22,453 nucleotides of DNA from an uncultured Chloroflexota bacterium (GTDB lineage: Bacteria > Chloroflexota > Dehalococcoidia > Lucifugimonadales > CAJWER01). This document shows positions 1 to 8,700 of the stretch, piece after piece. The stretch is from assembly GCA_913030785.1 (NCBI GenBank), contig CAJWER010000014.1, positions 1 through 22,453 of the forward strand, read 5' to 3'. A model generated the notes under the pieces. That model had not been told where the DNA came from. It ran no database searches and saw nothing but the letters and a program-made list of their open reading frames with translations. Position 1 is the first letter of the stretch. Every line of letters starts with the position of its first letter. Made by a program: the position numbers and the translations under genes.

Positions 1-192
1 GCCACGCCCTGGGCCATTTCTCGTGACGGCTCATGCCGTTTCGGACAAGGTTCAGAAGCGAGTATTTCAGTAGTTTCTCTGCACGGCCGTCACCGGCGCT
101 GGATTCTCCACATGATGGTAGGGACACGCTGCATTGGTGTCAATAATGTTTTGATACCACTGGCATCGAGGAGAGCCTAGCCAACATCATGG

Positions 193-1800
193 TCAGCAGG
201 CTCCTCTACGGAGGACCTTCCCTGGCATCGCGCCTGTGTGTTTGTTTCCGTCTACTACGGCAACCCCGCTGACGAACACGTAGGGAATCCCGGTGGGATA
301 TTGGTGCGGATCTTCCCATGTAGCGTTGTCGATTACCGTGTCTGGGTCGAAGATGACTAGGTCGGCTACCAGGCCCTCCTTGACCAGCCCTCGCTCCTTC
401 ATTCCCAATCGCACTGCCGGAGCGCCCGTCATCTTGTGCACCGCGTTCTCCAGTGTCAGCAGGGCGGGCTCCTCGCGGACGTAGCGACCGAGGATGCGCG
501 GGTAAGTCCCGTAGAACCTTGGGTGTGGGAGGGCGTTGGCGTATGGGCCGGTCGGTGAAACTGCCCGGCCGTCGGATCCGATCATCGCCAGGTCGTGGCT
601 CAGGAAGTACCGCACGTCACCCTCGTCTCGATTGTGGACGCGGGTGGGCACCGAGCCGCCCTCCTCCTCGAGGAGCTGCAACACGGCTTCTGCTGGCTCT
701 ATGTTGCGAATCTGTGCGATCTCTTCGATGCTCTTTCCTATCATCGGCCGGTTCTCTTCGGTATTTGTGTATGCCACGTGCCAGGTGTCCCACAGAGGCT
801 CCAGTCCACCAAGACCGGCAGCCACCTCCTGGCGAACGCGGACCCTGGTTTCGGGGTCGTGCAACCTGGCCACGAAATCGTCGACGGTCCCGGTCTGCGC
901 CCACAAAGGGACCAACTGACTGAAGCTTGCCCCGGCGGCGGTGTACGGGTACACGTCGTAGGTGATGTCGAGACCCTGCTTTCGAGCCTCGACTATGAGG
1001 TCCAACATGGCCGGTCCCTCGCCGAAAACGCGGCGGTCGGTGATGGCCATATGAGAGAACTGCACGGGTATGTCCGCCCTCAGGCCAATCTCAATTGCCT
1101 CCTCGATCGCCGAAAGGTGATTGCCGTTCCCAACACGGGCGTGGGTGACGTAGAACACACCGTCGTAGCCGCTGACAGCCTTGCAGAGCTCCACCACCTC
1201 ATCGGTGTTGGCGTAGCCGGAGGGCGCGAGGGATAGCCCTGTGGAGAGCGAAAAGGCGCCCATCTCTATCGCCTCGGCGGCGAGTCGCTTCATCGCACCC
1301 ATCTCATCTGCGGTTGCACGGCGGTCCTCGATGGCCCCTGAGGCGACTTGGAGCGCGGCGTTCCCAAGTTGAGGTGCGACGTTGATGCTGATCCCGTTGG
1401 AGTCCATGTTTTGCGCCCAGTCGTCCAGCGTGTTCCAGGTCCAGGGGACGCGACCGATCAGCGTCTTGCCCAGGTTGTCCTGGAGGGCCTTGGGTCCGGC
1501 ATCACCGGCAGGGAAGGGCGAGTAGCCGCAGTTCCCCACGACCTCTGTGGTCACGCCCTGGTGGGCCTTGCTTTCGCCACCGGGGTCGTCCAACAACGTC
1601 ACGTCGGAGTGGGCATGCATGTCGATGAAGCCGGGCGAGATTACGTGGCCGGTCGCGTCGATGCGCCTGGCCGCCTCGGCGTGGCCCAAGGAGCCGATGG
1701 CCGTGATGCGTCCATCGGAAATCCCCAGGTCAGACTTGTATCGAGTGGTGTTCGTACCGTCGACTATAGTGCCGTTCAAGATGAGGGTGTCGAATGACAT
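193..1800 (-). CDS. N-acyl-D-amino-acid deacylase family amidohydrolase
   Basis: This 535-residue protein matches the D-aminoacylase branch of the amidohydrolase superfamily, which hydrolyses N-acyl-D-amino acids or related amides in the cytoplasm using a metal centre. Visible features in order are an N-terminal beta-sandwich start (TLILNGTIVDG), the metal-binding H62-A-H64 in GFIDMHAHSD, the family cysteine C91 in EVVGNCGYSP, H220 in the THAR motif, H250 in FSHM, a DVYPYTAG-like stretch near 282, the catalytic aspartate D410 in MIGSDGRAV, and the C-terminal DPHQYPTGIP...PGKVLRRG tail. Length is usual for the family. The ATG at 1800 is preceded by CAGGAG, about 9 nt away. The gene ends in TGA. 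It sits downstream of a decayed copy of the same family on the same strand. The exact substrate cannot be told; dihydroorotase- or hydantoinase-like annotations are less likely because of C91 and the C-terminal tail. Positions 1-192 beyond its 3' end show no recognisable gene. Confidence 0.9.
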   Translation of the reverse strand: MSFDTLILNGTIVDGTNTTRYKSDLGISDGRITAIGSLGHAEAARRIDATGHVISPGFIDMHAHSDVTLLDDPGGESKAHQGVTTEVVGNCGYSPFPAGDAGPKALQDNLGKTLIGRVPWTWNTLDDWAQNMDSNGISINVAPQLGNAALQVASGAIEDRRATADEMGAMKRLAAEAIEMGAFSLSTGLSLAPSGYANTDEVVELCKAVSGYDGVFYVTHARVGNGNHLSAIEEAIEIGLRADIPVQFSHMAITDRRVFGEGPAMLDLIVEARKQGLDITYDVYPYTAAGASFSQLVPLWAQTGTVDDFVARLHDPETRVRVRQEVAAGLGGLEPLWDTWHVAYTNTEENRPMIGKSIEEIAQIRNIEPAEAVLQLLEEEGGSVPTRVHNRDEGDVRYFLSHDLAMIGSDGRAVSPTGPYANALPHPRFYGTYPRILGRYVREEPALLTLENAVHKMTGAPAVRLGMKERGLVKEGLVADLVIFDPDTVIDNATWEDPHQYPTGIPYVFVSGVAVVDGNKHTGAMPGKVLRRGAC

Positions 1801-1889
1801 CGTTATTACTCCTGGCTGGTCTACTCTAGGTTCGTACGTTGACCAATATTAAACCGCAGCTTGCATCAGCAGGGATTCGTCGTTCCTCA

Positions 1890-2114
1890 TCACTCTCCAC
1901 GTCTCAGCACACGCCCTGGTCTTGCCCCCGTGTGTTTGCCGTCCATAATCACCGGATTGCCAGCTACCATAACGTGGGGGATGCCGACTGGGTACTGCTG
2001 TGGGTCGTCCAGATCATGACCGGCTTCCTGAATTCCCACCAGGCTGGCTCGACCATCGTAGACGTCCCTAAATAGGCGTTGCGGCTGGATAGTGCCGAGG
2101 ATCCCCCGCAGCAA
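1890..2114 (-). pseudogene. C-terminal remnant of a second D-aminoacylase-type amidohydrolase
   Basis: The reading frame ends in DPQQYPVGIPHVMVAGNPV and then HTGARPGRVLRRGE before TGA, which aligns with the last roughly 40 residues of the intact amidohydrolase next door (DPHQYPTGIPYVFVSG ... HTGAMPGKVLRRGAC). Upstream of that block the match fades, and nothing resembling the metal-binding N-terminal three quarters is present: the preceding bases belong to an inverted repeat and a small membrane-protein gene. The two tails clearly differ in sequence, so this is the relic of an older paralogue rather than a fresh duplication. No good start codon or ribosome site is seen (the frame opens only at a TTG inside the inverted repeat). 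I call it a pseudogene; expression as a free 74-residue peptide is unlikely. Confidence 0.75.
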
Positions 2115-2134
2115 GCAGGGTGAGGGGGATCCTC
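2097..2134 (-). terminator. Perfect 11-bp inverted repeat, probable terminator of the 2145-3204 operon
   Basis: GAGGATCCCCC at 2097-2107 pairs perfectly with GGGGGATCCTC at 2124-2134 around a 16-nt loop. It lies 10 nt past the stop codon of the small membrane-protein gene read on the minus strand, which is where a terminator is expected. It lacks a clear U-run, so it may act as an RNA-end stabiliser or a Rho-linked end rather than a classic intrinsic terminator. Confidence 0.55.
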
Positions 2135-2144
2135 TATAGTGAAG

Positions 2145-2324
2145 CTAGCTTTCTCTTTGGGACCGCACGTACTCGGCGATGAAAATCGCACCGCTCACAA
2201 TGATTATGACGATACCGACATTGACGTCGAGACTGTCGGCTCCGGCGGCGACAGCGCCTGCAAGCAGAGCAATTGAGGCAGCGATCAGTCGGGTCTGCGA
2301 GTTGGTCATAGATGTACCGTTCAT
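2145..2324 (-). CDS. Small two-helix membrane protein (59 aa), unrecognised
   Basis: An ATG at 2324 opens a 59-codon frame ending in TAG at 2145. The product starts MNGTSMTNSQTRL, then has a hydrophobic helix at about residues 13-28 (LIAASIALLAGAVAAG), a short polar turn (ADSLDV), a second helix at about 35-50 (NVGIVIIIVSGAIFIA) and a basic tail (EYVRSQRES). It follows the lipoprotein gene on the same strand by about 40 nt and is followed closely by a strong inverted repeat, so it looks like the last gene of a two-gene operon. An alternative start is the ATG at 2309 (MTNSQ). The ribosome site is weak (CAGGT). I do not recognise the family. By analogy with other short hairpin membrane proteins it may be a small subunit or anchor, but no function is assigned. 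Confidence 0.55.
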   Translation of the reverse strand: MNGTSMTNSQTRLIAASIALLAGAVAAGADSLDVNVGIVIIIVSGAIFIAEYVRSQRES

Positions 2325-2364
2325 CTACCTGGGCGAATTGCGGTCCGATCCGTCACCACTCCGC

Positions 2365-3204
2365 CTAGTCCAAAGGCAGGCCAGCTAGCTCCCTCTTCCA
2401 GCGTACGTTGATGATCTGGACATCCCAGACCTCCTCGAAGTCCAACGTATCCTTGCTCGCCCAGTCCACCGTGTCGGCCGCGGCCTTCTTCATCCTCGTC
2501 TTGAAGACGATGGCGTGGCTTATTACGGTCGGACCTATGGGGGGGCGGCCCAGGGCTTCGCCGTAGCCCGAAAGATCGACCTGAGTGAGTTCGTTGCAGC
2601 CGGAGTTGTAGAACAGGTCGTACGCCTCGGTCATCCACAGGTCCAGGCTGGCCTTCTTATCGGCTACCTCGCCCACGTCGTCGCCGTTGAACTCTACGAC
2701 GAGCCAGATCCCACCTTGCCGGTTGTCCCTCGCCTCGGGCTGGTAGTGGAGCCGGGGCTCTTCGGCCTTGAACACGGTCATACCAGCAAACCGGGCCTCG
2801 GCCATCTTGACCAGCGTCGCCTTCTGCTCGTCGGTAGACGCACCGGGCGCACACCCGGCGATCGCCAGGACCGGCGGCGGCACGACAGCCTCGCCCTCGA
2901 ACTGGGGCTCTTCGTCTCCGTCGTCAGCCGGCTCAGCCGGAGCCTCGGTGGCCTGAGCCGCGACCGTCGGTCGTGGCGTCGCGGCTGCTGCGGTGGTCGC
3001 TTCAGGTGTCGCCGACCCCTCGGTGGCCTCGGGGACCGTGGTCGCAGTGGCGGCGGCCGTTGGCGCGACCACCGCGTCTCCCGTCGTAGTAGTCGTGGGG
3101 GCCGCGTTCGGAGCGTTGACCGGGTCTGTGCTGTCGCCGCATGCGGCGAGCAAAATCCCCAACGCGATCGATAGCCCGAGGAACACGCCGGTCCAATTCT
3201 TCAT
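2365..3204 (-). CDS. Lipoprotein of a four-copy local family (copy A)
   Basis: This 279-residue protein is a predicted surface lipoprotein: a signal peptide with the lipobox LLAAC (Cys22), then about 90 residues of Thr/Ala/Pro-rich linker, then a globular domain of about 160 residues. That domain is shared with the genes at 18029, 18963 and 19871. Shared landmarks are C-A-P-G-x-S-x-D-E-Q-K at the start, RLHYxPExRDxRQGG, W-L-V-x-E-F-NGD, KKA, an internal Cys in NSGCNEL, AIVFKTRM, DWA, and the end motif NxRWxREL. The two conserved cysteines could form a disulfide. I choose the ATG at 3204 because it gives a canonical signal peptide; a frame extending to 3249 adds a polar leader that would spoil it. 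It heads an operon with the 59-residue membrane protein. The domain is not one I recognise, and ligand and role are unknown. Confidence 0.8.
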   Translation of the reverse strand: MKNWTGVFLGLSIALGILLAACGDSTDPVNAPNAAPTTTTTGDAVVAPTAAATATTVPEATEGSATPEATTAAAATPRPTVAAQATEAPAEPADDGDEEPQFEGEAVVPPPVLAIAGCAPGASTDEQKATLVKMAEARFAGMTVFKAEEPRLHYQPEARDNRQGGIWLVVEFNGDDVGEVADKKASLDLWMTEAYDLFYNSGCNELTQVDLSGYGEALGRPPIGPTVISHAIVFKTRMKKAAADTVDWASKDTLDFEEVWDVQIINVRWKRELAGLPLD

Positions 3205-3405
3205 ACCTGCACTTGCCGTTCTGCAACTCTCTAGCTGCGTCCTCGCCATAAATTCCGTCCAAGTCTGGATACGCCAGAGTGTACACTAATTCCGATGGCT
3301 GTCCGGTCCGCCCATCGCCGTCGGCGGGCTTGGTTGCTCGGTTCGGGACTATTGAAATCGGAGCGAGATTGCCGTTGCGGTGCCTGGCTATCGTCGGCAA
3401 TCGCA

Positions 3406-3434
3406 TTGACCGGGCGGTCCGAGGCGAATACCAT
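3406..3434 (+). promoter_or_regulatory. Sigma70-like promoter for the 3505 lipoprotein
   Basis: TTGACC at 3406-3411 and TACCAT at 3429-3434 are separated by 17 nt, giving five and four matches to the -35 and -10 consensus. The expected transcript start near 3441 leaves a leader of about 64 nt before the ATG at 3505. The rest of the 300-bp divergent gap (3205-3504) holds no gene that I can support and no clear minus-strand promoter. Confidence 0.45.
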
Positions 3435-3504
3435 GAAGCAAAGGCGTCTACGTTGCTCTGAAACAGCAGCGAACGGTCGGGCGCACTTGACACAAGGAGC
3501 GGTT

Positions 3505-4152
3505 ATGATCTTGAGGCTACTTGCCGCCGGGATGTTGCTCGGGATACTGGCGTCGGCTTGTGGTTCCTCCGACGATGAGGCCGCGTCGGAAGACAATGAT
3601 GCAGCGGCACAGCCGGAATCCGCGCCGCTGGACGTGCAGGCGAATTCATTCTCCCTCGGCGAGCCCTTCAGGATCAATGCCTCTCTGCTGCCGCCGCCCA
3701 TAGGGGAGCAGCCCCTTCAGGGCAACGTCGTCTTGAGGTTCGTGTCCATGGCGAGCGGCATGATCCTGAAGGAGGAGACGGTGCCGACTGTCGCCACTGG
3801 GTACGGCGGCGCCTACCGCGACTCCTTCAATCCGGCGGGAGTGTATGTCACAGTCTTTTACAGTGTGACCAATGAGACCGACAACGCCTTGATCCCCGGC
3901 ATGCATGTCAACGGTGCTTTCCAGATGGTCGATGAGGTTGGAACTTGGCAACCGGCAGGCATCGGCTCCCACGGCTTTGACGCGTCGGCCGCCTTTGCGA
4001 TTCAGTCGGACGAGGTGGACCCTCGTGACTGGGTCGAGATGGGCGAGACCGTCACTACCGCCATAGCCTTCGATATTTCGGCAGGCGCTTCCAAGATTCG
4101 GCTCGTGTCCGAACTGTTGGGAGTGGAGCTACCGCTTAGCATAGGCGAGTAA
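3505..4152 (+). CDS. DUF4352-like (Ig-fold) lipoprotein
   Basis: This 215-residue lipoprotein has a signal peptide MILRLLAAGMLLGILASAC with Cys19 as the lipid site, a short acidic linker (SSDDEAASEDNDAAA), and one beta-rich domain. The domain pattern (GEPFRI, PPIGEQPLQG, GVYVTVFYSVTN, HVNGAFQMVD, DPRDWVEMGETV, AIAFDI) resembles DUF4352/telokin-like Ig domains, in which a short-N-x-T/S strand, an 'AF.LVD..G' strand and a 'PGE/GET' turn recur. The ATG at 3505 is chosen for its AAGGAG ribosome site (3494-3499) and signal peptide, although the frame is open further upstream. It is a close paralogue of the gene at 21765-22415, with the same length, the same lipobox position and the shared motifs GEPxRI, PIGExPL, SHGF and DPR. 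It is divergent from copy A of the lipoprotein family. Function is unknown; the fold suggests binding or structural work at the cell surface. Confidence 0.75.
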   Translation: MILRLLAAGMLLGILASACGSSDDEAASEDNDAAAQPESAPLDVQANSFSLGEPFRINASLLPPPIGEQPLQGNVVLRFVSMASGMILKEETVPTVATGYGGAYRDSFNPAGVYVTVFYSVTNETDNALIPGMHVNGAFQMVDEVGTWQPAGIGSHGFDASAAFAIQSDEVDPRDWVEMGETVTTAIAFDISAGASKIRLVSELLGVELPLSIGE

Positions 4153-4283
4153 AGCCGCTCGGACGAGTCGTACCAATCATTGCGCCTACGGCATCCACCC
4201 AATATGGCATACACCTAATAAGGATGCTGCCGCTTCTCGCAGACCGTCGATGTCGCCTTTGGCCTTCAAATGTGCTTTGCGAA

Positions 4284-4322
4284 GCCATGGGATGACGTGC
4301 ATCGCGCAGGTCATCCCATGGC
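4284..4322. terminator. 13-bp inverted repeat between convergent genes, probable bidirectional terminator
   Basis: GCCATGGGATGAC at 4284-4296 is perfectly complementary to GTCATCCCATGGC at 4310-4322 with a 13-nt loop. It sits between the plus-strand lipoprotein ending at 4152 and the minus-strand oxidoreductase ending at 4345. Its location fits a shared terminator, though there is no long U-tract on either side. Nothing else is seen in 4153-4344. Confidence 0.55.
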
Positions 4323-4344
4323 CAAGTCCATTGATAACGTAAAA

Positions 4345-5457
4345 CTAGCCGGCCGCGGCCTGGCGTTCCCTACGGATCCGGGCCGGTTCCTCTCCGTGCA
4401 GGGTCTCGCTGGAGCGAATCAACAGGGAGCGGTCCTGCAGCGGCAGTTGGATCTTGACGCCGCCCTTCCGGTGGGACTCCCTCATTGCGATGGCGATCTC
4501 AAGCGCTGCCAGCCCTTCTTCGCCGGAGGCCTTGGGTTTGCTGCCGCTCTCGATCGCCTGGACCACGTCCTCCACGATGGTGATTCCGGTGCCTTTGATC
4601 GCGCCGGGCCATAGCATCGGCATTTTGACTGGCACGGGGCGAGTGCCTCCCATGTCGTGGGAGAGCTTGGTGATCTCGACCTCAAATGGGCCCTCGTGGC
4701 AGCGAATCCTGCCCTTGGTGCCGATCACGTCAATCTCTCGACCCGCCGCCCCCGTGGGCATGCCGCGGACGTATCCGCGGACCCCGTTGTCGAAGGCCAG
4801 ATAGCCGTTGCCCATCAGGTCGTCGTCTCCGGCGGCGGCCTCATCCGATTCCATATCGCCGAAAACCCACTCGACGTTGCCGCCTGCCAGATAACACACG
4901 TTGTCGATCAGGTGGCTGCCGTTGTGGGAGATGGCGCATTGGCCCAGGCCGGTGACTTGGAGGATCTCCCCCAACTCACCGTCGTCTATCATTCGTCTTG
5001 CCTCGCTATAGAACGGGTTCCAGCGTCGCGCCGTATTGATCGCGAGGGCCACACCGTTTTCTCGGCAGACCCGAACCATCTCGTCGGCCTCCGCAAGGCT
5101 GAAGGCCATAGGCTTCTCGGCCCAGATGGCTTTCACCCCCGCCCGCGCCGCGTCCAGTACCAAAGAAGGACGGATCTTGGCGGTGGTGGTGACGCTGACG
5201 ATGTCGAGATTCTCGTTGGCCAGCATCTCCTTGTGATCACGGTACACGTTTTCGGGGGCGATTCCCCAGCGCTCGCCGAATAGCTTCCGCTGGCCATCGT
5301 GGGGGTCTGCTCCCGATACCAGATCGGTGAGGGGCGAATAGTAGTATGCCGGCCCGTGGCAGTATGGCGTGAAGGTCGCTCCGCCAGCATGCCCCTCGTC
5401 GTCGTATGTGCTGCCCATCCGCCCCAGTCCGATAACCGCCGCTCGGTATTTGATCAT
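4345..5457 (-). CDS. Gfo/Idh/MocA family NAD(P)-dependent oxidoreductase
   Basis: This 370-residue protein carries a Rossmann dinucleotide fold at its start (AAVIGLGRMGS, residues 7-16), the family's EKP motif at 114-116 (IWAEKPMAFSLAEAD), whose lysine is used in catalysis, and a C-terminal alpha/beta domain with SHLIDNVCYLAGG (H182, D185), matching the H-x-x-D pattern near the active site. Members oxidise or reduce sugars, inositols and similar cyclitols or their aldehydes in the cytoplasm. The start at 5457 has GGAGGA just upstream. It stands alone on the minus strand, facing a terminator-like repeat at its end and divergent from the large permease genes, so it is probably a single-gene unit. 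The substrate cannot be deduced: no sugar transporter or kinase lies nearby. Confidence 0.9.
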   Translation of the reverse strand: MIKYRAAVIGLGRMGSTYDDEGHAGGATFTPYCHGPAYYYSPLTDLVSGADPHDGQRKLFGERWGIAPENVYRDHKEMLANENLDIVSVTTTAKIRPSLVLDAARAGVKAIWAEKPMAFSLAEADEMVRVCRENGVALAINTARRWNPFYSEARRMIDDGELGEILQVTGLGQCAISHNGSHLIDNVCYLAGGNVEWVFGDMESDEAAAGDDDLMGNGYLAFDNGVRGYVRGMPTGAAGREIDVIGTKGRIRCHEGPFEVEITKLSHDMGGTRPVPVKMPMLWPGAIKGTGITIVEDVVQAIESGSKPKASGEEGLAALEIAIAMRESHRKGGVKIQLPLQDRSLLIRSSETLHGEEPARIRRERQAAAG

Positions 5458-5480
5458 TGTTCCTCCGGTGAAGTGTTCCT

Positions 5481-5495
5481 AGAGGGGATACCTCT
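5481..5495. promoter_or_regulatory. Small inverted repeat upstream of the oxidoreductase gene
   Basis: AGAGG-GGATA-CCTCT forms a 5-bp dyad 24 nt upstream of the ATG at 5457, in the likely leader or promoter of that gene. It could be an operator half-site pair or a leader hairpin. Support is only the symmetry. Confidence 0.25.
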
Positions 5496-5655
5496 AATAG
5501 ATGCCGTATCTTTACGCAAAAAACGGAAAACGATCCGAGTGGCGGGCGATCTGTGAAACCCCTGCCATCAGGATGGCGCCCATCATATCACCCTAGGCAG
5601 CGGCCGACGCGATGCCGCGCGGAGATTGAGCCGGGGCATGTTCGGACCGGGCCTA

Positions 5656-5671
5656 GACATAGCTGTATGTC
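5656..5671. promoter_or_regulatory. Operator-like dyad in front of the permease operon
   Basis: GACATAGCTGTATGTC is a dyad with perfect 6-bp arms and a 4-bp centre, ending about 18 bp upstream of the extended -10 at 5689-5697 and so overlapping the -35 zone. Placement and symmetry suit a repressor or activator site. No regulator gene is present in the window. Confidence 0.35.
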
Positions 5672-5688
5672 GCGTCCGTAGGCCCTCG

Positions 5689-5697
5689 TGATATCAT
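5689..5697 (+). promoter_or_regulatory. Extended -10 promoter for the permease operon
   Basis: TGA-TATCAT (5689-5697) fits an extended -10 element (TGn then five of six matches to TATAAT); the -35 zone is poor. A transcript start near 5704 would give a leader of about 80 nt before the ATG at 5785. The remaining bases of the 327-bp divergent gap (5458-5784) hold no gene that I can support. Confidence 0.4.
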
Positions 5698-5784
5698 GTG
5701 CTACCCTGCCAAACAGGAATTCCGAAACCGACCGCAGCGGGGGTCGTAACAAGCTCTGAAAGGCAGGCCGACCTTGTTCGATCA

Positions 5785-8700
5785 ATGTCAAGACTGATTC
5801 TCAGGCGGCTTGCCGCCAACTGGAAATTGCTGTCGGCAATATTTGTCGGCGTGACAATGGCGAGCAGCCTTGTTGTTGGCGCGCCGGTCTACATTGCCTC
5901 CCTTAATAGGCTCAGCCTTGACACATCGGTTGAGCGCGCACCCGATAGGGCGCTCCGAGTGCGCACCTACGCGCCTTTCATTCCTGTTCGGCAGGATGCA
6001 CTCGACAGAGTCGATACCAGTATCTGGGAGGTTATCGACGCGAATTTGGCCGAGGTCGACGATGGTGTGGTGCGCCACCTTAGGACGGACTCCTACCTGC
6101 TCGGAACGGAGGCCCATCCCCTGCCTGAGCCGGAGGAGCAGGTTAGTGGTCTGCCCCGAGGTCACTTCCAAACCCTCTCGGGAATGCAGGACAAAGTCAG
6201 GCTCGTTCAGGGCGTACATGCCAGGGACACCGTAGTCCAGAGCGCGGAGGGGCCCGTTGTTGAAGCCACTCTCGGTATCGGGCTCGCGAACTTCTTTCAG
6301 CTGACTGTCGGCGACAGGGTATTCCTTGCGCAATCTTTGAGGAGTGACCGGCGGCTCACCGCGGTGGTGACCGGGATTGTCGTTCCGATCGACCCTGGTG
6401 ACCCCTACTGGCCACCCATTGCCAACATGTTCAGGGTCACCACCCAGTCCGCGGCTGGTGATCCGTATCAGCTCGATCGCTCGCTGGGGACGGACACGCA
6501 GCTGCTCCTCGAAGAGGCCGAGGTTGAGGTGGAGTTGGCGATGTTCATCTCCACGGGCTCGCTGCTGGACGGCGTGGGCGAAGCCTTCGCAACAACCTTC
6601 AGTACCATCGACTACTATCTGGCGCTTGACAAGGAGGCGCTGAAACAGTGGGAGCCGGAAGAGATCACCGCCCGGCTCGAAGCTTACGAGAGCGACCTCG
6701 CCATCAATGTCGAAGGGGCGATATCCGTGACTGGACTCACGGAACTTGTCGACCTGTTTGTGGAACGCAGATTCTTTTCATCCATTCCGCTGCTTCTTCT
6801 TATCGCGGTGATGGTGCTCACCGTCTTGTACTACCTGTCGATGATGGTGGCATTCCTCGTCGAGAGTCGCGCGGACGATGTCGTCTCGCTGCGAAGTCGT
6901 GGTACGGGCCTCTGGCAGCTCGCCAGACTGTACTCGGTTGAGGGAATCGCAGTGATCGCCATCCCGGTGGCCATTGCACCGTTCCTGGTTATGGGCGCTG
7001 TGGGGCTTGCCGGGAGGCTTTCCTACTTCGACGAGTTCACCGAGGGCGGCCGTCTGCCAGTGGTGGCCGGACCCACGGCGTTTCTCGTGGCGCTTGGGGC
7101 GGGTGTGCTTTGCCTCTTGTTGTTCGTCATCCCTGGCCTGATCGGTGGCCGCTCGACGGTCGTGGGACAGAGGTTCCGATCCTTTCGGACGTCTACGCTG
7201 CCCTTTATCCAACGCTACTATCTGGACGTTGGGCTACTTGTCTTAGGCGGGCTACTGTTCTGGGAGATTCGCGCCCGGGGCCACGTGGTATCCGGAGGGC
7301 TCTTTAAGGAAATAGAGATCAACGAGGCGCTGCTTGTGGCGCCCGTACTGCTCTTGGCGGTCGTCGCCCTGCTGTTCATGAGACTGTTCCCAATCTTTGT
7401 GAAATACATCAGCGGAGAGTCGCCCGTCATCGCTCATCTGGCGACGGCGACATCGGTGGTCGTGCTGACGCCGGCTATCGTGGCCCGGGAAATAAGGGAC
7501 GCATACACGCTGGACTGGATCATGCCTCTGGCGCTACTTGCAGTCGCAGCACTCGCCCACCTGTTTGCCGCCCGTACGGGTCGATCTATCTCGAGATGGA
7601 TCGCGATCGTCTTCGGTGCGGGGGCCGTCGCGCTGTTGGCCTATACGGAGTCCCTGTCGCCAGATGATGCGATCTTCGCCGCCGCTGTGCTGCTGATCGC
7701 GTCCGTGCCTCTTCACGCCGGATTCTATGTTTTCAGGATGTTAGCCAAGGCGGCCCCGGTGTGGGCGGCTATCTCGCTACTCCATATGTCCCGTAATCCG
7801 TTTCAATACACCTGGATGATGTTGCTCCTCGTGCTGCTGACGGGCCTGGGGATTCTGTCGACTACAGTTGGCGCTACTTTGGGGTTAAGTCAGGAGGAGC
7901 AGGCTCTCTATGAGGTTGCGGCCGATTTGCATGTCACCGGTATACAAGACATCACTGGGGCTTCGCCCGACGAGTCCAGGCGGATGTTTATCGATCTGCC
8001 GGGCGTCACCGATGCTGCTCTTGCCCACCGAACCGTAGGCCAGATAGGGGCCGATGTTTCGCGCAGAGTGTTTTCGGTCCTTGCGTTGGAGTCGGAGCCG
8101 TTCTCCACGGCCTCCTGGTTCCGGGACGACTTCTCCGAACGCTCGCTGGATGCGATGATGGCCGATCTTACGAGCAGTGCTGTACCAATTGTGATGGAGG
8201 TGCCGGAGGGGTCGGCAGGCCTTGGAGTATGGGTGAAACCCCTCGTTCCTTATCCGTCTATTTTCGTCATGTTCGCCGTCGAAGACGCCAGAGGGATTGT
8301 CGAGATTCTTAATGTTGGGCCCCTGAGCCGCGACGGATGGCAGATGATGTCGACCGGAATTCCGGACGACTTGGTGCAGCCGGTGAATCTGCTGTCGATC
8401 CAGCTATTCGAGTTCGTATATGGCCCGTCGGGCACGCCCGGCACGGTACTGATGGACAATGTGTTTGCGGCCGGACCGGAGGGAGAGACCACGATTATCG
8501 ACGGTTTTGAGGATGGGCTAGCGTGGTCCCCGATGAAGGTTGCCCCAGGGTCTCGCGATGTGATCGCGCTGACCGGTGAGGATAAGCTTTCCGGCGAGAG
8601 TGCGATAACTTTCACCTTCGGAAAGGACACCGACCTGGGGATGCGAGGCATCCACCGACTGAGCGGTGCAGGTCGGATTCCGGTGCTGGTGAGCGCGTCC

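Noticed and set aside
595..1236. Long plus-strand open frame (213 codons) opposite the amidohydrolase
   Set aside because: It is antisense to a gene with clear catalytic motifs, has no ribosome site or recognisable domain, and follows from high GC at third positions.
3295..3504. Upstream extension of the 3505 lipoprotein gene by 70 codons
   Set aside because: It would put an arginine-rich stretch before a perfect signal peptide and would include the promoter and the AAGGAG ribosome site.
4657..5283. Plus-strand open frame of 208 codons opposite the Gfo/Idh/MocA gene
   Set aside because: It mirrors the codon pattern of the real gene and shows no domain or signal of its own.
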